Assembly: GCA_014904845.1 (NCBI GenBank)
Contig: MU119816.1
Location: 1 to 17,858, forward strand
Length of the DNA: 17,858 nt
Source of the DNA: Acephala macrosclerotiorum
Taxonomy: Eukaryota > Ascomycota > Leotiomycetes > Helotiales > Mollisiaceae
Direction: 5' to 3'
This document shows, piece after piece, positions 10,266 to 17,858 of the stretch. The position numbers were made by a program, and so were the translations under genes. The first letter of the stretch is position 1; each line of letters begins with the position of its first letter. Under the pieces are notes generated by a model. That model saw only the letters and a program-made list of their open reading frames with translations. It had not been told where the DNA came from and did not search any database.

Positions 10266-10960
10266 TAATTGTAATTCAATTGATTTAGTGCTTTATTCTA
10301 AAATAAAGCAAAGTACAATAATTAATTTGATCAAAGCAATTGATTCTACAATCAATAATAAATCTTACAATAATAAAACAAGTAAATAAATATATACACG
10401 TAATCGTTTTTATTTTAGTACAATACAAAAAACATAAAAACTTTTTGTAAAAACTTTTTAAAAGCAATTTGTTTGATTTTTTGATTAGTAATATACTTAA
10501 AACAACTCGAAAAAACTTATTAAAAAATTGTATTAATAGTAGTAGTTTTTGTATTATTTGTACTATTTGTATCAAATAATTCAAAAACTCTTTTTGTAAT
10601 CGCATTTTGTGTAAGTAGTTTTACGATTAGTTTTATTATTACTAGGACTAGCAATAGTTTGATTTTCGCTATATTTATTATTAAAAATAGTTTAAAAAAC
10701 AAAAAAAACAAAAGAAAAAAAGTTATTTATCGATTGAAAATACGATCAATTTTATTATTACTATAGTCACGTATTAATATAATCAATTTACGAACTAAGA
10801 AGTCATTTTCATCAATAGTTTCTTTTTCTTCTTTTTTATCTTTTAAACTAAAAACTAGTTTAGTACGTTTTTGAATTAGTATCGATTTGAGAAAAATAGA
10901 GTTAATATTTTGAAAATTCTTTTTCAAGATTTTAATAGTATTTAAACGAAAACTTTTAAA
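10266..10960 (-). pseudogene. Mildly mutated block with unidentified minus-strand frames
   Basis: This block keeps CpA and TpG and is GC-richer than the flanks, so it was hit less often. Minus-strand frames look more like protein than elsewhere. 10727-10927 reads MKKNFQNINSIFLK, then a charged segment KDKKEEKETIDENDFLVRK, and ends at a stop after IFNR. Downstream, the 93 bases from 10676 to 10584 read a hydrophilic frame with SENQTIASPSNNKTNRKTT, ending at TGA. An overlapping frame (10520-10711) contains VFELFDTNSTNNTKTTT. Several frames would need joining for one gene. No family was recognised; a Gag-like or other element protein is possible, and so is chance in AT-rich DNA. The 10285-10605 open frame is rich in Leu, Ile, Phe and Lys and shows no motif. 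Confidence 0.3.
10289..10310. repeat. Short perfect hairpin
   Basis: TGCTTTATT and AATAAAGCA form a 9-base-pair stem around a CTAA loop. It has no following T run that would suggest a terminator, and in a eukaryotic setting no function can be assigned. Confidence 0.5.
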
Positions 10961-12107
10961 AGAGATTTTAATATAGATTTCGTAAAATTAGATTTTATTT
11001 ATTTTAAAATAGTTATAAATTATTAGTACAAAAACAAAAAATAAAAAAAAAATAGAAAAAAACTATAAAATTTTTTTTATATTTTAATAATTAAAAAAGT
11101 ATTATAAAATTTAATTATTTTAAATTTATATTAATTTTTAAATTAATTTTATTTCGTTTAATAACGAAAATAAAAACGGTTTTATAATAGAAATTAATAT
11201 AAATTACTGAAAAAATTAGTAAATAATAAATAAAATTAAAAAATAAAAACAAATTTGAATTTATATTTACAAAAGAAATTAATAAATTCAAATAATTTAA
11301 AAAAATCAAACTTTTTAATTATATATTTAAAACAAATAAAAAAATTAATCGAAATATAAATATTTTAAATTTTGTTATTATTTTTTTCGAGAAATTGATC
11401 GAGTATATAAAAACGAATATCAATAATTTTTTTTACGTGATTTTAAATAAAATCAATTAAAAATTAATCAAAATATTAAATAACGATTAAATTAAAATTT
11501 TTAAAAATTGAAAAAGATTTTTTAAAAGTTACAAAGAATACAAAAAAAGAAAGAATTTGAAAAAATAATAAAAAAAATATTTATAAGAATTCGAAAAAAA
11601 TATTTTAAATTTAAATTTTTAATTTGATTAAAAATTTTATTTTTAATTTATCAATATCGATTAAATTGTAAATTTTTCAAATAAATTAATAATAAAAATT
11701 ATTAATTATATACAAAAAAAAAAAATTATTTAATTTTATGATTTAATTTTTAATATATTTTAATTGTTTTTTTATCGAAAAAAAAAAAAAAATTTATTAT
11801 TTGTAGCGATTTTAAATTACTTTTTAGAATATAAATTTTTTAGAATTTTTATTAAATAAGTACGTAATAAATTTTCATTTTCAATTAATAAATTAATCAA
11901 ATATTTCAAAAAATTAAATTTAAATCGAATTTAATCGATTTAAATTTAAAAATAAAAATAAAAAATTAAATAAATATATAAAATTTATATTTTGATTTAA
12001 TAAGTTTTAAAAACGTTTAATATTTTTTTTTTTATTTTTGTTTTTAAGAGTTTTGTTTGTATTATTAAATTAGTAAATAAATTAAATATAAAATTTTTTA
12101 AAAATTT

Positions 12108-12129
12108 AAAAAAAAAAAAAAAAAAAAAA
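12108..12129. repeat. A22 homopolymer
   Basis: Twenty-two consecutive A. It could be a decayed poly(A) tail of a LINE-type element, but no LINE coding sequence or target-site duplication was found next to it. Confidence 0.9.
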
Positions 12130-12261
12130 CTTATTATTTCGAGCTTAGAAATTGAATTTGTTTTTTGTTTTTTAAAGGTTTTAATCATCGATTTAAAAAC
12201 TAATTTAACGATTTTTTATTTTTAAAATATTATTAGTATAATTTTTAAAAATTTAATTAAT

Positions 12262-12300
12262 AAAAATTAATAAAATTAAAAATTAATAAAATTAAAAATT
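12262..12300 (+). repeat. 16-bp tandem repeat, 2.4 copies
   Basis: The unit AAAAATTAATAAAATT occupies 12262-12277 and 12278-12293 exactly and starts a third time at 12294. AT-rich minisatellite without evident function. Confidence 0.8.
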
Positions 12301-15137
12301 AAAAAATTAAAAAATCTCAAAAAAAATATATATATATAAAAGTAAAATTATTAATTTAGACTATGTAAAATATATTAAAAAATCATAAAAAAAATTTTAA
12401 AAAAAATATATAAGAAAATACAAAAAAAATATATATATATTTCAATTTATATATAGTAAAAATTTTTAAAATTTAAGATTTATATATTAAAATATATTTC
12501 AAATATAAAATGAAAATAAAAAATATTAACTAATAATAAAATAAAGTGAAAAAAAAGCAAAATAAGTAAAAAAAATAAGTAAATATATTTTAATAATAAG
12601 TTTTTTTATTAGTTATTTAAATTTTTTATTAGAAGTTTATATTTTATTAAATACAAATTAAAACAATTTATTTGTTTCAAAGTTTTTTATGTCGATTAAT
12701 TTTTTGTTTTTTTTTTTAGAATTTTTTTTCTTGCTAATTAATATAATAAAAAGAATTAAAATAGTAATTTTGCAATAAAAGTATTTAATTTCTATAGTTG
12801 CGATTTTAAAAAGTATTTGTAGCGATGTTATTTGTAGTTTATAATAAATTTAGAATTACAAAATATAATTCAATTTAATTAATTGAAAAATTAAATTTTA
12901 TAAAAGTTTAATAAAGAAGTACTACAAAAATAATATTGCTAGAAAATTGAGAAGAAAATAGTAATATATGTATATATATAAAATTAAAAATTTAATAGAT
13001 TTTGTAATAAAATTACAATTTTATATTAATTATTTTCAATCAAATTATTTGAAATTATTTAATAATTCAATTATATATCGTAAAATTAAAAAAAACCTAA
13101 TTTTGAGTTTTTAAATCTTTATATAATTTTTCTATTAATTAAAATAAATAAATTTTTTTAATTAAAAAATATATTAAAATATGTAATACTTATTATAAAA
13201 AATTAAATTACAGTAAAACTTTTATATAATTCAATAATTTTTTTATAAATATTTTTTTAAAATTTATAGTATATTTTAAATTAAAAAATGAACTAGTTTT
13301 ATAATTTTTAAAAAATTAAAAAAAAAAATTAAAAAATTAAAAAAAATGTTTATTTATTTTATTTTTTTGAAAATATTTCTAAAATATTTATTAATATTAT
13401 TTCACTTTTAACGCGATTTGAGTTTTACAAACGCGTATACGATTTAATTGTATTTAATTCTATTTAGATACTCTCAAATTTATTATAAAAATGTTTTTTA
13501 AAAAGATTAAATTCGAGTAAAATAAAAAAAAAATTTATTTTTCGTTTAATTTACTAAAAATACTAAAGTAATTTATTTTAAATATAGTTTAAATAATTTC
13601 AATGAAAAAAAATTGTTTTTAAGCGTTAAAAATCTATTAAAATTTTAAATGATTATTATATAAAAAGTAAAAAAATTTATAATAGAAATAATATATTATA
13701 TAATAATAAAATAAGTAATACAAATTTAAATTTTATAATTTTCGTATGTTTTTTAATTATTTATTTATATTTTTCAATTAATTGATTTATAAATAAAATT
13801 CAAATGAATTATTTTCTAAATTTCTAATTATATTAAATGATTATAATATATTAAAATTTCAATAAATTATCGATTATAATCAAATATAAAAAGATAAAAA
13901 AAATGTATTAATTTTTTGTATTAATTTTAATAATGTAAATAATAAAATAAAATTAGAAATTAATTTAATAATAATTTTAAAAATATTAAAATTTTTTAAA
14001 ATACTAAAAAAAATTTCAAATAATTCAATTTTTATTTATTATTAATAAATTTTAATTATAAATTCTTTTAAATTTAATATAGTATTTAGTTTTATAATTA
14101 TTACTTTAAGAATATTATATACTAAATATATTATATTTAAAAGGTTTTTTAAAATACTAAAAAATCAAAATCATCTATTAATTTCAAATATTAATTTTTT
14201 TTTAAATACTTTAAATACTTTAAAAAAACACGTAATTAAATAATTTTCTTTAATCGATATACATTTTAAATCTATCGATTTAAAAATTAAAAAACTTTTA
14301 ATCGAGTTTAAAAATTAAAAAAATAAAATAAAAAATAAAAAAATAATCAAATTTGTTTGAAAAGATTTATTTTTTTCGATTTAAAAAATTTATTTTAAAC
14401 TCTTTTGTTTTCTTTGTTTTTAATAAGATTTACAAAAAATTTAATCATTTTATTGATTTTTCTATCGAAATTTAGTATTTTTATATTTAAAGATTATTTA
14501 TTCGAATTATTTTTGATTTATATTTTTATTTTAAAGTCAAATATATGTATATATTTTTTTTCGAATTTTATTTATTTTTAATATTATAAAAAGAATTATA
14601 TTTGTATTATTGAAAATATTTATTATATTAAACGAGTTTATAATATGAAAAAAAATTATACAATTATTTCTATTAATTTAAATTTTTTTTTTTTAAAAAA
14701 TTCAATAAAATTTTAAGTATTTCGATTTTATTGATTATATTTTTGATTTTTTTATAGTTTCAAATGAATTTATTTTATTTTAAAAATAAATTATTTATTT
14801 TTCGAAACAATAAATTATTAATATTATTAATAATATATATTTCGATTATATTTTTAAAAAGAATAAAAATAAAAAAATTAATTTTTTATTTATTTTTCTA
14901 ATTAAATGTTTGCGTTTTATTTCTCAATAAATTAATAATACTTTTTTTTTTAATTTAAAAATCATTTGATTATATTATATTAATTTTTTACGAATCGAAT
15001 TAAAACTCAAATAATATACTAAAAAATGGTTTCAAAAAAAATATTAATAAAATTGAATTAAATATAATGTAAAAATTGTACTAAGAAATAAACGAATAAT
15101 TATTTCATTAAACGAAACTATTAATATTTACAATATT

Positions 15138-15219
15138 TAAAAATCATAAAATAATTTAAATGTAATAGAAATCGATAAATCCAATAATTAAAAGTCTTAA
15201 AAATCACAAAATAATTTAA
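15138..15219 (+). repeat. Two-copy direct repeat with 60-bp period
   Basis: TAAAAATCATAAAATAATTT (from 15138) and TAAAAATCACAAAATAATTT (from 15198) differ by one C/T transition and lie exactly 60 bases apart. They are located just upstream of copia copy C and may be a fragment of its leader or LTR. Confidence 0.6.
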
Positions 15220-15309
15220 TTATTATAAATAAAAAAAAAATTTTTTTTTTTTAAAACTATGAAAAACGAATTTAATGCACTATTTCTATTTCTTTGTTTA
15301 TTTTTATAA

Positions 15310-15800
15310 ATGGATAAAAACCTTACAATAAATACAAACGCAATTATAATCGATTACAATATCATTTATTTAACTATCGATATCGAATCAAAAAAACTTC
15401 AATACTCGAACGAATCCGAAATCTAAAACGTAATTCTCGATCTTTTAAATTATATACTACAAAACTCTTTTTTCAAAACTCAAATCGCAATCAATAATCT
15501 TACTCGAACTTTTATCTCTTCCTCTTAATAAAATAAACCGTCTACAACCACTCTCTCATCATCAACAAAATCGACCATCAAATTCTCAAACCTCTCAAAT
15601 CGAAAATACGTCCTTAATCTTTCTACGAAATCAAATCTTATTTCTATCGTAACCATCAATCAATCCATTTCCAATCAAATACTATATAAATCGAATACAT
15701 TTTTTACTACTCTCTCTCAAACTCTTCAAAACGATTAAATTATCGACACCGATTATATCAACTATACTACCAAAACTGAAAATCACTTTAAAAAATTAAA
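15310..15800 (+). pseudogene. Ty1/copia Gag C-terminus and protease relic, copy C
   Basis: The frame starts at ATG 15310, preceded by an in-frame TAA at 15307, and stays open to about 15800 except for four TAA codons (15424, 15526, 15529, 15736), all explicable as mutated TGG Trp codons. The N-terminal 140 residues are unidentified; Ser/Thr-rich stretches (about 15517-15590) would fit the linker after Gag. At 15733 the codons GAT TAA ATT ATC GAC ACC GAT TAT read D-W-V-V-D-T-G-C once G-to-A changes are allowed for. This matches the 'W(I/V)(I/V)D(S/T)G' active site of the copia aspartic protease, which cuts the polyprotein. A downstream N-H-F at 15781-15789 agrees with the usual spacing to '..LF'. 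The frame is lost at the A run near 15800, where a one-base indel is likely. No zinc knuckle was found. Confidence 0.55.
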
Positions 15801-17190
15801 AAAAAAATAACTTTAAACAATACAGTAAAATTAACAATTCTATCAAATTTAAAAACAAAAAAATTATTATTATTCCAATTCCAAATCTCAATAATACACT
15901 AATTACTTTAATTCTTACAAACATCAAATATTATCTATTCATAAAATTATTTAATTTAATTTTAATCTTACAATTATTTCAAAAAAACTACAAAATTTCA
16001 ATAACTCGAAATTCTATCTCATAAAAAACGAACTTTTATACGATCAATACTACCACTAAAAACAATCTCTAATTCTTTAATCGAACTACTATATAACTTT
16101 CTCACATTACAAAAATCACTAACATTACTATATCAATCTTTTTTCTTTCACCTTCAATTAATACAATCAAATCTTTTTTAATTACTGTTTACAAAATTAA
16201 ACCGTCATTATTCTCTTTCTTTTTCTCCAATACAATTCAACTTCTATCAAAAATCACTACTTTACTAAAACCACTAATTTTTTCAATCTTTTTTCTATCG
16301 AAATCTCATATCTATATTACTTTTATACTACTATATAAACAAACTCTAAACGATTTTTTTCTCTTCTTTATTTCATTTAATACTAATTACTTTCTCTTTA
16401 TTTCAAAGTACACTTTTTTTATTATCAACTATCAACATTTCTCAAAATGCTTTAAATTATTTCAAATTTCAAAAATATATTAAATCAAAATAAATAAATT
16501 TCTTTAATACAAACGATTTAAATATATCAAAAAACAAAATTTTAATCAATTAATAAAAATAACAAATAATATCAATTTCGAAAATATTAATAAATTTAAT
16601 AAACATAATTTTATCATTTATAAAACATATTTAACTCAAAAAAACAAACGAAAATCTCACGACTATAAAATCAAATTAAATCAATTTCCTATAAAATTTA
16701 TTTATTTTAATATCATTAAATTTATTCTTATAATCGATTTTAAAAACTCTCGATTTATTGTAATCTTTATATATAATAAAATCAAATTCACTATTATTTA
16801 TTATATTAAAATCAAAAAATAAATTACTAATTACTTTATTTATTTTAAAAAATATTTCAAACATTAAAACTTGTAATATATTATTTATCGCTTTTATAAT
16901 AATAATAAAAAAATATATATTACTAACAAATTTTAAAAATTTTGATTAAAAAATAATATTATATAAAAAACTATTAAATTATATACTCTCAAAATAAATA
17001 ATTCGATTAAACGTTTCAAATAAACTATTTAATATATTACAATATTTATTTTAAAAAAAATCAATTTTAATTTCAAATATTAATTAAAAACGATTCAATA
17101 TATTACATATACTTATATTCGTAAATTTTACTTTACTCTCGATTTAAATACTATTTTTTATAAAACGTTTTACAATAATTTCTTTCACTA
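15800..17190 (+). pseudogene. Ty1/copia integrase relic, copy C (DDE core)
   Basis: All in the phase of 15842. TNIKYYLFIKLFNLILILQL (15908-15967) parallels YLFIKLYNFISIF of copy B and the copia linker 'TNV.Y.P....NLISI.QL'. After a Phe/Ser-rich stretch, LWYRRFGYIS (16502-16531, W at a TAA) is the 'LWHRRFGH' start of the HHCC zinc domain; its Cys pair is TAT at 16619 and 16628, followed by LTQKNKRKSH. The integrase core has its first Asp as AAT at 16709, then SRFIVIFIYNKIKFTIIYYI (16748-16807), FIYFKKYFK, the second Asp as AAT at 16901, and NNSIKRF (16997-17017) for 'NGSVERF' with Glu as AAA at 17009. Spacing is D-63-D-35-E, the DDE pattern of retroelement integrases. It continues through FTLDLNTIFYKTFYNN (17134-17181), matching 'TPYE..YG', then stops at the GC-rich island. 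Reverse transcriptase and RNase H are absent. Confidence 0.8.
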
Positions 17191-17197
17191 CAATAAT

Positions 17198-17262
17198 AGT
17201 TCAATAGTCACGTGCGATATTGGCCCTAAACGGACTAGCGCCGTCTCGATAGAATTGAAATT
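17198..17262. other. GC-rich island that escaped RIP
   Basis: In 17205-17250, 25 of 46 bases are G or C (54 percent), the highest in the window, with CpC, GpG and GpC intact. It contains CACGTG at 17209-17214 and begins within about 20 bases of the end of copia homology. The copy C frame continues through it until TAA at 17288, but the residues no longer resemble copia. It is most simply unique DNA bordering the truncated element. CACGTG is an E-box hexamer, yet a single occurrence in a dead region is not evidence for a promoter. Confidence 0.75.
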
Positions 17263-17317
17263 ATATAGAAATACAATTTATAAGTATTAAATTTTACTAA
17301 TTTTAATATACGTTATA

Positions 17318-17391
17318 ATATTTTATTTTTAATTTAATAAAATAAAATAAAAATTTTATTAATTTTTTTTATTAAATTAAAAATAAAATAT
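17318..17391. repeat. 25-bp perfect inverted repeat (hairpin)
   Basis: 17318-17342 and 17367-17391 are exact reverse complements, separated by a 24-base AT-only loop. Both arms are made of A and T only, with runs such as TTTTTAATTTAATAAAA. It could extrude as a cruciform or be the pair of termini of a tiny AT-rich element; nothing more can be said. Confidence 0.8.
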
Positions 17392-17785
17392 AATTATTAA
17401 TTTATTAAAAAATACTTATTCGAATAAAAAAAAATAAAAAACGTACGTAAAATTTTTATTTTTTAATATACGTATAAAATAATTCGTTTTTTTAAAAATT
17501 ATATAAAAATTGAAAATTTTAATTTTAATTTTAATATAATTTAATATTGTATATAATTATTACATTAATATTATATTTATATTAATAATTTTTTTCATTA
17601 AATATAATTAAAAAAAAATTATTATAATTCGTTATTATATAAAATTTATTAATATTTTAATATAAAAATTATATAAAAATTATATAATTAAACTCGAAAA
17701 TTATAAATATTAAAATTAAAATAAAATTTTTTTTTTAATTTTATAAATTAAACAATTATAATAATATTAAAAACGTAATATCAAA

Positions 17786-17809
17786 ATATATATATATATA
17801 TATATATAT
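17786..17809. repeat. (AT)12 microsatellite
   Basis: Twenty-four bases of perfect alternating AT, the longest such tract in the window. Confidence 0.9.
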
Positions 17810-17858
17810 TTAATAAATGTTTTTTATTTTTTATTATTTGTATTTTTTATTTTTTTTT

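Larger units (their letters stand above)
10961..15289. other. Long AT-rich block without identifiable gene
   Basis: More than 4 kb with no frame I can support. The minus-strand frames at 11115-11309 and 11997-12188 are built of Asn, Ile, Phe, Lys and Leu and are homopolymer-driven. Up to about 13.0 kb the plus strand keeps more G than C; 12781-12840 has about three times as many G as C, with GTAG, TTGT and AAGT retained. This suggests that plus-strand C was mutated preferentially there. The short motif TTGTAGCGAT occurs at 11801-11810 and again near 12818-12826, the former followed by TTTAAA; related TTGCGATTTTAAA lies at 12798-12810. These may be remnants of a repeated LTR or leader. From 13 to 15.28 kb CpG is sparse and no motif stands out. 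Confidence 0.5.
17263..17858. other. AT-rich tail without gene
   Basis: CpG-poor AT-rich sequence with A and T runs, short tandem pieces such as two ATAAAAATTAT units near 17662-17683, a hairpin and an (AT)12 tract. No coding frame on either strand. Confidence 0.6.

Noticed and set aside
12108..12129. A22 as the poly(A) tail of a LINE
   Set aside because: No LINE endonuclease or reverse transcriptase relic was seen to its left and no target-site duplication; A and T runs are common throughout the window.
11997..12188. 63-residue minus-strand open frame
   Set aside because: Contains a poly-Phe run made by the A22 homopolymer and otherwise Lys, Asn, Ile and Leu; no sign of selection.
15601..15720. 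Possible CCHC zinc knuckle ahead of the protease of copy C
   Set aside because: Cys- and His-capable codons are present in one phase (near 15640-15690), but no arrangement gives C-x2-C-x4-H-x4-C spacing.
15901..15960. A first reading of the copia 'LLSV.K' linker in the phase of 15901
   Set aside because: The phase-2 reading at 15908-15967 matches both copy B and the family linker much better and is continuous with the integrase frame; the other phase is a coincidence.
16676..16864. 62-residue minus-strand open frame
   Set aside because: Exact antisense of the copy C integrase core, which is well supported on the plus strand.
17209..17214. CACGTG as a promoter E-box
   Set aside because: Single six-base match in a short unmutated island beside a truncated element, with no gene to regulate.
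1..17858. Mitochondrial genome, linear plasmid or simply an AT-rich genome such as an apicomplexan
   Set aside because: CpG retention with near-absence of CpA and TpG, transition-only divergence between repeat copies and abrupt GC-rich islands fit targeted mutation of nuclear repeats better than a uniform AT bias.

Overview
No intact gene is visible in this window. It looks like a retrotransposon graveyard in an AT-rich compartment of a eukaryotic nuclear genome, most probably a filamentous ascomycete fungus that carries out repeat-induced point mutation (RIP). CpA and TpG have been almost completely converted to TpA, and most of the surviving C and G sits in CpG. In 7440-7620, for example, there are eight C and eight G and all of them form CpG. 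The copies of one repeat differ from each other almost only by transitions. The fungal assignment is inference from this mutation pattern and from the retrotransposon types; the species cannot be told.

Layout. 1-2779 is degraded AT-rich DNA without a recognisable gene; its first 543 bases hold a single CpG. 2780-3950 (minus strand) and 6440-7690 (plus strand) are two copies of the same Ty1/copia integrase region in opposite orientation, forming a large inverted repeat. A Gag-like frame precedes the plus-strand copy (5881-6330). 7741-8200 holds a possible second copia-type integrase relic, and 8700-9240 a possible Gag relic of another element. 10101-10265 is a short GC-richer island that escaped mutation. 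10266-10960 is a milder-mutated block with unidentified minus-strand frames. 10961-15289 has no gene I can support, and its first 2 kb or so keep more G than C. 15310-17190 (plus strand) is a third, clearer Ty1/copia relic with protease, the linker ahead of integrase, the HHCC zinc motif and a DDE integrase core. It ends at a second GC-rich island (17198-17262). The remainder, 17263-17858, is simple AT-rich DNA with a hairpin and an (AT)12 tract.

The coding relics become readable when A is allowed to stand for G and T for C. Stop codons in these frames are those expected from mutated Trp (TGG), Gln (CAA/CAG) and Arg (CGA) codons. The most unusual signal is strand asymmetry: 15.3-16.4 kb keeps plenty of C in every context but almost no G outside CpG, so nearly all deamination hit the minus strand, whereas the left 10 kb was hit on both strands.

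The long open reading frames a gene finder would report here are AT-driven chance frames or antisense shadows of the relics. I saw no tRNA, rRNA, CRISPR array, promoter or riboswitch that I could defend.
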